Shown one piece after another: positions 54,396-64,000 of a DNA stretch of 64,000 bases. Origin of the DNA: Lophius americanus (Eukaryota > Chordata > Actinopteri > Lophiiformes > Lophiidae); NCBI GenBank assembly GCA_037951165.1, contig JBBDHG010000061.1, forward strand, positions 1 to 64,000. Reading direction: 5' to 3'. The notes beneath the pieces are model-generated. The model was not told where the DNA came from. It made no database searches and saw nothing but the letters and a program-made list of their open reading frames with translations. Both the position numbers and the translations under genes were made by a program. Position 1 is the stretch's first letter. The number at the start of each line of letters is the position of its first letter.

Positions 54396-54411
54396 GACAG
54401 GATAAGAAAGA

Positions 54412-55430
54412 GATAATAATAATTATAATAACAATACATTTTATTTATAACGCACTTTTCACTTGTGACAAATGTCAAGGTGCTACAGATTAAAATCAGG
54501 AACATAAAATTAAATAAAACAAGTATAAAAACAGTTAAAATTCAACATTTGTAAAAAGTTTTCGGAAAGAGAAATGTCTTCAAACCTTTTTTAAATGCTT
54601 CAACTGTCTGTGGAGCCCTGAGGTGGTCTTGACTTCCACAGACGAGGGGCAGCAGATTAGAAGTCGCGGTCTCCCATGGTCCGGAGCTTAGTTTTGGGGT
54701 GACGGAGGAGGTTGCCATTGTGTGAGCGGAGGTTTTCGGCTTGATGTTTGCTGGGTGAGGAGATCCTTGAGGTAGATGGATTGCAGTAATCAGGGGCGAG
54801 GCGCAATGGCATAGGCGATCATCTCCAGTTTAGGTTTGGGTATAATTGACCTCAGTTTGGCAATATTTCTGAGATAGTAGAAGCAAGTGCCAGACAGAGA
54901 TTTTACAGGGTCATCAAAGGGCAGATACTGATCTAAAATAACACCAAAGTTTTTTAATTAGACTGTAATGCTGAGAAAACAATCCAACACTCTGAGAAAC
55001 ATTTGATGCTAGATTATCTGGAGTGATGATCATAGCTTCAGTCTTGGTTGTGTTTAATTGTGAAACATTATTGGACATCCAGTCCTTGATGGCAGTCAAA
55101 CGGGTTTGTAGCAGAACTTTTTTAGGGTCATCGGGCCTGAAAGAGACATAAAACCGAGTATCATCAACATAGCAGTTATATGTTACCCTTTCAAATTGAC
55201 TGATAATGTGTCCAAGGGAAAGCAAATTTAAAAAAAAAAAATAGAACAGGACCCAGGACAGAAACTTGTGGTGCACCGTAGGAGAGAAGAGCTGTATGAG
55301 AGCTGCATGGGTTGAACGCAAACAGAAAAGCTCCTGTCTGAGAGATCGGAGGAAAACCAGTCCAGTGCACTCTTTGTATGAAGCTTTGCCGGAGGGACAA
55401 GTGTCACAGTCTGCGTCAACCTTTACGACA
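54412..55430 (-). mobile_element. L2-like non-LTR retrotransposon with internal deletion
   Basis: Minus strand from 55430: DWFSSDLSDRSFSVCVQPMQ, a decayed PQGSVLGPVLF, then TYNCYVDDTRFYVSFRPDD (YADD box as YVDD), LTAIKDWMSNNVSQLNTTKT, YLRNIAKLRSII and DYCN, then directly YLKDLLT, KTKLRTMGDRDF and RLWKS, the 3' UTR and an ATT-rich tail. The LQLVQNAAARLL block between DYCN and YLKDLL is missing. Confidence 0.8.
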
Positions 55431-56380
55431 TTAAAGTAAAATGCAAATTATTGTTCAGATAAAACCTTAAAACGCCTGTTCTGACCCAGATTGACCCATT
55501 TGTGAGATTTTACATTGCTGAAAATTTTGCACCATGACTTTGATATTGAGAGTCCATGATGATGGTGGGAGATGAAAAACTTGCATGTGCTTTGACAGGG
55601 GCATTTACTCTTGAGCAGCACCAGCCTTTTTAATCTTCTCTAAGTGGCTTTCTTTTACCCTTCTTTGTAATAACATAACCTGGATCCTCTGCGGCCGTTT
55701 TGTCTTCAGTCTAATTAGAATCATTCCTCTCCACTTCGCACTCTCCTTTATGCCGAACCTTCTGCTACTGAGATGAGCTCGATCAGGCGTTCCATTTCAC
55801 TTAGAAACCAACGACATGTTGCGATCATTCACAAGTGAATTTCCGTTCTTAGAAAAAAGATTTCTCGCTCTGTCTGTCTTAAAGTACAGCGGCCTTTTTG
55901 TTCCTGCTTAAGAGCCACAGTAGATTACTTCAACACAAAGAAGACATAATTGGAGGGAAGGTTATCACGCTGTGGAAGGCGAAGTGAAAGAGGAGTTCCA
56001 CAGAGGAATAATACCATTTTTCATCATGGATTGTCTGGCAGTGAGGATATTCTGGGGAATATTGTGTTGTCTTAAGACTGTGGGAGGACGTTGCTCACAA
56101 AGCACATTGTTTCATTATTCAATCCCTTCAGCCGTTGAAGATAAGAGAAGCAGACACGAAACACACCCCGTCTGATGAGTTCTGCATTCAGGAGCGGACA
56201 AATACAGTATAAGATAAAAATTGATCAGTGCGGCTAAATGGTGGGATCATTTATGCCGTTGTTATCCACCCAAGTGCACTCACTCAGACGCTAAGATGTG
56301 AACAGGATGCTTTCGAGACACACATTCCATGAAAGTAGAGCAGCAGTTTATTATCTAAAAGATAAATTATCATGCGAACT
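55431..56380. other. Intergenic, nothing recognised
   Basis: Balanced composition, few repeats, no coding signal. If any of this downstream region is a conserved non-coding element, this low-repeat block would be a candidate, but nothing in the sequence itself shows it. Confidence 0.4.
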
Positions 56381-56620
56381 AGATGATCTACAGTTCTGGA
56401 CAAATGATGTGTCAGCGAATATGTTTTATCGTTAAAAAATGTCAAATCTCTCATTTGTTGAGTAAATATTTATGTCCAATTATGTTCAAACTGGCTAATA
56501 TGAATCTACACAAGGAGATCTATCGTATATATATATATCATTTCACTATATTAGTTCATATTTTGCGTTTTAGGGGGATCCTATTCTGAAAAACATAGGG
56601 ACTCATCTGTTTCTTGATTA
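56380..56620 (-). repeat. Unnamed interspersed repeat, copy 5 (diverged)
   Basis: Weak match to copies 3 and 4: AAATCTCTCATTTGTTGAGT, CTAATATGAATCTACACAAG, CACTATATTAGTTCATATTT. Order and spacing are kept, identity is low. Confidence 0.4.
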
Positions 56621-57996
56621 TAAGACCAGGTGTGTCTAAATTTGAGAGTGAGAGAGAAGTATGAGATTATGAGAATAATAATTTCATTTGAAAAGTTCAA
56701 TCAGGGCAATAGCTTGCACAATGCAATTATCTTGCTGTCATTCAAACCAAACGTTTGAGGCAAAGTTGGCAAAATGAATCACATCAAAGTGAAACACCCG
56801 TTCCATGATTTTTCTCCCTTGAGCAACAGAAGATTTCAGGCCATTTTTGTATTTCAAAATAAAACGAGACTCGCGTTTTACTTACTTACACATCTTCTAT
56901 CAGCCAGTGAACTGCTTAAGCGAAAGTGAATGTGAAAAGCTGAAAAAACACACAAACATATTATTTATTGTGGTGTACATTAGAGAGAGGCTCAATGGAA
57001 CTGACCAGACAACAGTTAAAGTTCCTAGTTGTGTGAATGTCAAATTGTTATTAGCCTGGTGGTAATTTGGTGCTGTTGCTAGTGCTAGTGCTTAGTTGGT
57101 TCAATTCCTGCACCTCCTAAGAACCTGTTTGCCATTCCATTGGGGCCAAGTCAGAGTCAGGCAATTACGTCACCGTATAACGTCAGTACGCCACCCAGCT
57201 TCACAGTACTTGCTTCAGAAAACTTTTATCCATCATTGGTAAAATTGCCCATTCTGGCGTTCTGGTGTTGCCATAGCAACTGAAGTCAATATGGTTGCTT
57301 CTTTGCTCATTATAACAAGTTAATTATCTCGTTCTCACCAAGAAAAAAAGTCCATAAATAAATATCTATCACAAAAGGCCGTTCTCAGTTTTCATTTGTA
57401 AAAGTGCATCAAAGACGTTATTGTTAGTTTTGGCCGGTGAGGCATCATCTGAACAACCATGTAGGGCCTACATTCATCAAACAGCTACTGGACCAGTTCT
57501 ACGGTCTAGAGCGTGTTAAAGTAAAGAGTAATTACACCAGAGCACAGAGACCTTTACAGCTGAACGTCGGCAGTTTAATTTAACAGAGAAGACAAAATAT
57601 AAAACAAAAATTCCCTTTGGTCACGAAAGACTTTAAATCTAACGTGAAAAGTATTAAATCAAGAAGGGAGGGAGGAGGAGGAGGAGGAGGAGGGCGTATT
57701 AAAGGGAAGTTACATCTGCACACCCGTACTTCTTCGCTATAAACCACCTTCGATCCCGCAATTGACTTTTTATGAAGTGTTATTTATTAAATGTTTTTGG
57801 TATGATAAATCGTCTTTCATTATGATTTGTAACCATGGTTACGAAACTATCCAAGTTCAAGTAAAATATGCTAATGTGAACTATTTACATAGACATAGAG
57901 AGATTTTATTTGTCATTCAAATGTACACCATACAGCGCTCATCAGAACAAAATTATATTGCATCGTCTCGGAAACAACTATTCTTTAAGTGTCATT

Positions 57997-58040
57997 AACA
58001 AATAGTCTAATGAGACTAGACTATTTGTTCTAGTCTCATT
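57997..58040. repeat. Two overlapping inverted repeats
   Basis: AACAAATAGTCTA (57997-58009) pairs with 58017-58029; AATGAGACTAGA (58009-58020) pairs with 58029-58040. The two stems share bases and cannot form together. Confidence 0.95.
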
Positions 58041-58309
58041 TCGCACCAGTTAAACTGGAATATAGCACCTTCGAACTAATTCTGTCCTCTGATGAGATTA
58101 GTTTGAATATCTTTGCCCGTACATTCTCTTCCTAAACCCTCTGGACTCTGAGCTCACGCTGGGATGAACTCTGACCCTAACCCAGTATGTTTTTTTGCCT
58201 TCATTATGTTAATACAGTATTTTAAAGTGACAAAATAATTGTCAGGTCATGGAGGTGATATGATGAAAACCCCATTATTTATTGCGATATATGAAGGATC
58301 GGTTAGAGT

Positions 58310-58447
58310 TCATGCTGGCTTGACTTCAAACCCCTGAGGATTAACCACAGAGAGCTCCTCTGGGTCACAGGCCTCTGAATGGGAGAGATGGACTCTCTCC
58401 TCATAAGGCTCTACGGTGGGATAAGTCTCCACTCCAGACAGGTGGAT
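58310..58447. repeat. About 140-bp direct repeat, copy 1
   Basis: Near-identical to 59218-59356. Next to its right end lies TACTTTATTGATCCTGAAGG, a motif common at the ends of fish retroelements. Confidence 0.9.
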
Positions 58448-59217
58448 AAATACTTTATTGATCCTGAAGGAAATTAAGGATAGTGGAACTTATGAAGGGG
58501 TGCAAGTTAAAAGTAATAAAACGGAAGTTTCTCCTTTTTGTGCTGAGTCATACTGAATTTTATATTTTGCCTTAGATTTAAGGCGGGCCTTTCATCCTGG
58601 AGAAAGAGGAATGACTCGCATTGTCCGGTGAGCTGTCTTTGACAATCCCAGCGGACAACCAGCAGGTGAGGATTGTCCGATTATGTTATTCGCCTCAGCT
58701 TCCAGAACCCATTGGGTCCATCCCGTTGTTGTCCTTCAGCCGAAATTTGATTCTTTTTTTTAAAATACGGTTTTTGAAGGTTTCATAGAGTTTTTTTTTT
58801 GTTGCATTTATTCAACATTTCTAACAATAATAAGTGAATGTTATCTTTTTAGTGCAGTTCACATTCCTATTTTAAATGTAATTTAATTTGAATTTATGTA
58901 CTTTGTGTATCTAGCAGGTTTCTTGATAATAGTATATTTCTTTTACGAAGCTTTCAACATTAACAAAATGTGAATAAATAAAATGCAGGTATTGCACACT
59001 TGTCGAGAAGGAGATGGGTCATTTTTAAAGTTTTTAAAATCACACAACCCTCCTCATCTCTTGAATTGTGTTTTATGTCTTATGTTCAGGTTACTGGTCA
59101 AACATGACATCGCAACATGGCGGCATCCATGGAAGAGAGGACCTGCTCCCTGTGGAGACGCGAAGGACTTTTTCCAAACTAACATTAGAAAAATATTTTT
59201 ATTTTCTGCTGAACTTG

Positions 59218-59356
59218 GATAGAGTTCATGCTGGCTTGACTTCAAACCCCTGAGGATTAACCACAGAGAGCTCCTCTGGACCAGAGGCCTCTGGATGGGA
59301 GAGATGGTCTCTCTCCTCATAAGGCTCTACGGTGGGATAAGTCTCCACTCTAGACA
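59218..59356. repeat. About 140-bp direct repeat, copy 2
   Basis: Differs from copy 1 at about 8 positions. On the minus strand both copies are open in the same frame, ending VVNPQGFEVKPA and stop. Confidence 0.9.
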
Positions 59357-59700
59357 GGTGGACATTTAAAAAAATACAAAGTAATGAGTTTTATACTCCA
59401 TTTATTCAAAGAGATACCCTTATATTTAACACACTGCATATTTAAGTGGTCTTTAATTATCCTTTTATGTTTTGTCTTGTACTATATAACATTTGTGGCT
59501 TGTGTAATTCAGTTATTTCATGTTCATTAAAGATAACTTTATATTAAATATGTTGTTTTGACAAGGGAGGGGAGGGGCCTTATGAGAGAGACGGGACCAA
59601 TCTGCCAGCAGAAGTCTGCAAGAGTCCAGTCAGCGCTGCATCCGACTGAGTACTTTGAGACAGCTGTGTCCATTCATTCAAAAATAGATGGTTAAATGCT

Positions 59701-59755
59701 GTGTGTTTGTAATCTGTGTGTTTGTAATCTGTGTGTTTGTAATCTGTGTGTTTGT
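59701..59755. repeat. 15-bp tandem repeat
   Basis: GTGTGTTTGTAATCT is present three times perfectly, then a partial fourth. Confidence 0.95.
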
Positions 59756-59830
59756 GTGGTCCTATAGATGGCAAGAGTTTTTTTATTGCTGAATTAATAA
59801 TATGAATTAGGACAATGTATTATTCAATTT

Positions 59831-59960
59831 CTAGGGGCCACAGTGTCACCGTGGGTCGCCAAGTCGCCTCACAGTAAGAATGTTCCAGGTTCAAACCCAC
59901 CTACTGGTGGTGGGTGGTACTCCAGCTTCTCCCCACGATGGACAAAACATGTAATTGTCT
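59831..59960 (+). mobile_element. tRNA-derived SINE-like repeat
   Basis: Resembles the common fish repeat that starts GGGCAGCACGGTGGCGCAGT: GTCGCCTCACAGTAAGAATG, then GGTTCAAACCC (59889-59899), which fits the RNA polymerase III B box, then a decayed CTTCTCCCC segment. Truncated. Confidence 0.65.
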
Positions 59961-60490
59961 ACACTTCGACTCTCTTTATGTCAATTTATATATGCCAACT
60001 GCATCCATTTAAAGTTCTATTGCAGGACCACTTAACCTATTCAGTTGGTGGAACTAAAGTGGTTTAAGGAAACAGAACTCCGTGTGATTTTATAAGTGAG
60101 TGAGCTGACAGATCACAGACGTCAGAGAGACCTTTTAAAGAGAGCTGTTGAGGCAGTAATACACTAGTTTAACGGAGATGAAGACTAAAACGTGGGCAAG
60201 AGACATATATTGTTGCATTTTTCATTAAGTTGATATGTTTGTGGTACTATGGAGTCTAAAACGGAATGTCGATTTTTTTTTTTTTATATCTGTGTAATAG
60301 CTTATTGTTACATTGATTAAGTTTAACTGTAAAAAAAAAAGAAAAAAGAAGCTTTTATGCTGTCTGGGTTTACCTGCTTGAAAGAAAAAAAAAGACTCAC
60401 ACGTGTGACACACATATGTAGGTAAGCATTTGTGAGGGACTATTTCTCTGGGATAGTTAATCAGAGACAGCAATTTGTCTCTGACAATTA

Positions 60491-60895
60491 GTAGATAGTA
60501 GATAACGAACTCAGATGCAGCATTCACACATCAGTGACCTCACGTCTCACCTTTAATATGGATATTTCTCCGTGTAAATCCAGTATGTGGACCATGACCA
60601 GCTTTCATTTCATGTTTCTCGCTACCTCGCGAGACAAAAAAAGGTCAACATTCACTCTTTATAAGCTATATCTTTGTCTCTTTAGCTGCTTAGTGCTCCA
60701 CTGTGTTCACTAACACAGATGATGCCAACTACGTCCCAAAGCCTTTTGCTGCTGAGCAGATTCTTTTATATCTGCTAAGTAAAAGCTGCTGGCTAAGAAG
60801 TAGCGCTGACAATTTTGGGAGTGAACCAAAATAGATCGTTGTTGGCCACAAAACTAAAATGAGTTAAAATGCTGAAATTCTCTATAGAGATGATA
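60491..60895. repeat. About 400-bp interspersed repeat, copy 1
   Basis: From GTAGATAGTAGATAAC to CTCTATAGAGATGATA. Almost the same sequence occurs at 63591-64000 in the same orientation. I believe related copies are common in percomorph fish, but cannot name the family. Confidence 0.85.
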
Positions 60896-61739
60896 ATTGT
60901 TAACGATTCTCTAGGAGCAACTCATTTCACGTATTTCACAAATATTCTCCTGACTATAGTGTTAGAATGCAATCCTTGATTTTGAACCATTTGTTTCTTT
61001 CAAAACTGCAAGCTATACACATATCACTAACAATAAACATTTTAGAAGTGTGTATGTATGTAAGGACCAATGTGTTTGTGTGAGTGGGCCTATAACTCAG
61101 AGGTCCAAAAGAGAAAGTAGGAGTGAAAGTTCCCTTGTCTGTGGCGTCAGTTAGTTTTCATGAGTAAATAGCTGCCTGTGTGGTACTGGGCCACTGGGCA
61201 GGCAGAAATAATGAGGACTGAAGATGGAGCCAGATAAAGCTTCACTTCACATAGCATGACTGTGCTCAGCTGTCTGATTGATGGCATTTTGTTATGTGCT
61301 GTTAAAAAAATTGGGCCAGTTTACTGTCAGTTGTCTCTGTCAGATAGAGGAATCTTCGTTGGTGTTTAAAATTCTGATTTTGAAATATTGAAAGCCAGAA
61401 TAAAAGCAAGTTACTAAATATGAATGTGGTTCAGAAAGGAGTTTTCTGCAGAGTGAATGAGTGAAAGCATAATAGGGTGAAATCATCAAATAGGCTCTTT
61501 AATATGATAGATTTCAGCTCTATGCCGACAAAACTTATGTCTAATGGTCTGTTATTGGGATATAAGTGAGAAATGTTGTATATGATGACAGCAAACGTGT
61601 GTGTGTGTGTTTAAGTCCCGAGCATTTCCGTCTGTTTGCAGAACAAATGGCTTAGAGAAGAATATGAGAACGGCCGGCTGTATTTGTCTGCAGTAACCCT
61701 TCCAATCTGGTATCACCAGAGCACACAGACGCACGTGTG

Positions 61740-61755
61740 TGTGTGTGTGTGTTTA
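61740..61755. repeat. Short GT runs
   Basis: Several short GT runs lie between 61597 and 61775; nothing else was recognised between 60900 and 61960. Confidence 0.7.
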
Positions 61756-61964
61756 GTGTATGTGTGTGTGTATGTTTGACTTAAGCTGGAAGTCATTATT
61801 GATTGTAGAAAATTGTTGGAAAAGTAAAGAAATAAACCATGTTTTTCCGAGCTTTCTTTTAAATGCTTTGTAAGGGCGTCATGATGCAGTCGTGTAGCAT
61901 TGAGTGATCATGAAGAAGCTGTTGGAAGCTGAAACAGAAGAAAGGAAAGCCAGTCCTATGCTGT

Positions 61965-62265
61965 CGTTCAGCCTCCAATCCCCTGCGTTGTACAAGCAAT
62001 CTTCCTGATTGAACTCTTCAAATTAAATATGAATTTATGTCCAAAAAACATTCTTTTTCTTAAAATAATCCTCCTAGTGGGTCAAATATGAACTATTGGA
62101 GTAAAATATGATATTTACAAGTTGAATTTGATTCATATGAACCAAATTCGGTCTAATTTAGTCCAACGGTTCAGAAAATTATGGCCTGAGAACTTTTGGA
62201 AATAAATCTCCCCCAAGTGACGGAAATATACAACAAACATTTCCCAAAATCAGTCCAGTCCTTCC
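61965..62265 (+). repeat. Unnamed interspersed repeat, copy 6 (fullest)
   Basis: Starts CAGCCTCCAATCCCCTGCGT, continues TGAACTATTGGAGTAAAATA, TTCATATGAACCAAATTCGG and TCAGAAAATTATGGCCTGAG, and ends AAATCTCCCCCAAGTGACGG. It links the partial copies at 46352, 47681, 49195, 52500 and 56380. Confidence 0.65.
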
Positions 62266-62439
62266 TTGTACTGAGATCTATGTGGATATCAGAAATATAA
62301 AAAATGATAGGAATAAAATATCTGCTTACCAAAAATAAAATAAGAAAAAATGTGGGTCACAGATAGACCAGTACATAACGTAATGTTAAATGTCTTTTCC
62401 TAAAAGGGCCTGTTGAGTATGAAAAAGTCAGACTCCTCC

Positions 62440-63060
62440 TACTTCATAGGGTTTTCATCAGGGCTGCACTGAAAAGCCAGTTCAAAATACTACAGAGTAC
62501 GATTCCATTATTTGGCTTCACTTACAAAGGCTGTTCCGTTTACCAAATTTGGGACCCAAGAGCGTCACACAACTCCAGGGAGGAAGTTTAACCAGGAGAT
62601 TATTTACCAGGTGAGCAGAGCAGCAGAGGGAATTGTGACGAGGGGTGCCAACACCTGCAGGTGGTGGACAAACAATGAGGTGTGGCTGAGGCTGTAGGAA
62701 GCGTGCAGGCAGGTCCAGGGCACAAGGAAAATTATAAGATCCAGATTTTCACACAAAGAATCGAAAAAGTTGAAAACACAATTTAAGCGTCCACTGATCT
62801 ACAGCTATCAGGGATGTAGCGATGAGTGGATGAGGAACCAGGGCGTAAGCAATGCAGAGTTGAATGATGAAGAGGTTCAGCTGTGCAGCGGGGGGTGTAA
62901 TGAGTAGGCTGGACAGGAGGCTGCAGAGCCACACCTGTGAAACAGACACGCACTGACAGACAGACAGCAGGGAACAAACGGATTTACAGGATGGATGAAG
63001 GACACAGGGGACGAAAAGGAAAGAACTGACTGGCAGCACTGACTGTAATATAGGTGGCAC
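62440..63060. other. Unclassified, possibly repeat-derived
   Basis: G/A-rich relative to its surroundings, with AGGTGAGCAGAGCAGCAG, GGTGTGGCTGAGG and GACAGACAGACAGCAGGG, a texture seen in LTRs or DNA elements of fish. No terminal repeats or coding sequence were found. Confidence 0.25.
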
Positions 63061-63440
63061 CAGTGTGGGTTTTAAGGGTGCCGAAATTACCCCTAGGATA
63101 TCTGCGACTCCCCAGCACCCCCAAAAAATGTAAGTGGGGTTTTATTACTAAATACTTTATGAATGACTGAAAAAACAAAATTAATGTTTTCAAACAACAA
63201 AAGCCAATGAGCGATGTGATTTGGCCAATCGGTGCAGTGACTTATAACCTTTTGACCTTGTTTCAGCCAGAGCTTCATTGTCATCTGGGAATTAGGATAA
63301 GATAGCCTACATCGTCTCATGATATGCTAGTTAGCCAGGCCAGACGTATTATATTGGATAGTTTTTTCACTCTGTTAATGTCCGTGTGTGGGGATTCTGT
63401 CAAAACATGTAAATGACAGCGATTGTTACTTTAGTAGGCC

Positions 63441-63463
63441 CAACAACAACAACAACAACAACA
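63441..63463. repeat. AAC microsatellite
   Basis: About seven AAC units. Confidence 0.9.
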
Positions 63464-63590
63464 AAGAACATTAATACATCAACATTAAAAGAAAAGATCC
63501 CTAACAAGTCTGATGGCTGAAATTGATTTAATAGTATTTGTCGTCTGTTTTCAGTAATTTTAAAACGGATGGATGAAAGTAGACCTAAGT

Positions 63591-64000
63591 AGTAGATAGT
63601 AGATAACCAACTCAGTAGCAGCATTCACACATCAGTGACCTCATGTCTCACCTTTAATATGGATATTTCTCCGTGTAAATCCAGATGATGTCGACCATGA
63701 CCAGCTTTCATTTCATGTTTCTCGCTACCTTGCGAGACAAAAAAAGGTCAACATTCACTCTTTCTAAGCTATATCTTTGTCTCTTTAGCTGCTTAGTGCT
63801 CCACTGTGTTCACTAACACAGATGATGCCAACTACGTCCCAAAGCCTTTTGCTGCTGAGCAGATTCTTTTGGGGGATTTTATATTTGCTAAGAAATAGCT
63901 GCTGGCTAAGAAGTAGCGCTGACAATTTTGGGAGTGAACCAAAATAGATCGTTGTTGGCCACAAAACCAAAATGAGTTGAAATGCTCTATAGAGATGATA
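63591..64000. repeat. About 400-bp interspersed repeat, copy 2 (cut by window end)
   Basis: Begins with the same GTAGATAGTAGATAAC as the copy at 60491 and runs to the window edge. Differences are a few substitutions and small indels (for example a GGGGGATTTT insertion near 63871). Confidence 0.85.

Noticed and set aside
59701..59755. Regular 15-bp repeats considered as a CRISPR array
   Set aside because: Directly adjoining units with no spacers, in a vertebrate genome; a simple tandem repeat.
60491..64000. Pair of direct repeats considered as LTRs of a retrotransposon
   Set aside because: No TG...CA ends, primer-binding site or gag/pol sequence between them; the interval holds ordinary DNA and another repeat.

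Overview
The window looks like genomic DNA from a ray-finned fish, probably a teleost. It has split vertebrate genes with GT/AG introns, long CA/GT microsatellites, and decayed Tc1/mariner, L2-like and Rex1/Rex3/Rex6-type elements that are typical of teleosts. I see no bacterial, viral, tRNA, rRNA or CRISPR features. Gene models come from reading splice sites and comparing translations with my knowledge of the human and zebrafish proteins; no alignment was run.

Layout: (1) 66-5826, minus strand: smyd4, seven coding exons covering about 650 residues from the start codon; the C-terminal part lies beyond the left edge. (2) 5827-8336: the head-to-head interval between smyd4 and rpa1, holding a decayed Rex6-type element with an L2-like 3' end inserted into it. 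(3) 8337-39239, plus strand: rpa1 (RPA70, large subunit of replication protein A), 17 coding exons that join in frame to 730 codons plus stop. The same divergent smyd4/rpa1 arrangement exists in human 17p13.3, so this is conserved synteny. (4) 39240-64000: about 25 kb with no recognisable gene, made of microsatellites, retrotransposon fragments and an unnamed interspersed repeat family.

The most interesting signal is inside rpa1. Exon 7 carries a coding minisatellite with a 30-bp unit (MKASPTQFSP) that lengthens the flexible linker between the N-terminal protein-interaction domain and DNA-binding domain A by over 100 residues. Each unit supplies a minimal PIKK motif (TQ) and a full CDK consensus (SPxK), giving 13 SPxK and 7 TQ motifs between residues 170 and 305. 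In the N-terminal domain, several basic cleft residues (human R31, K88, R92) are replaced. The aromatic residues that stack on ssDNA and the four zinc cysteines are kept, so the DNA-binding core looks functional while the interaction module has diverged.
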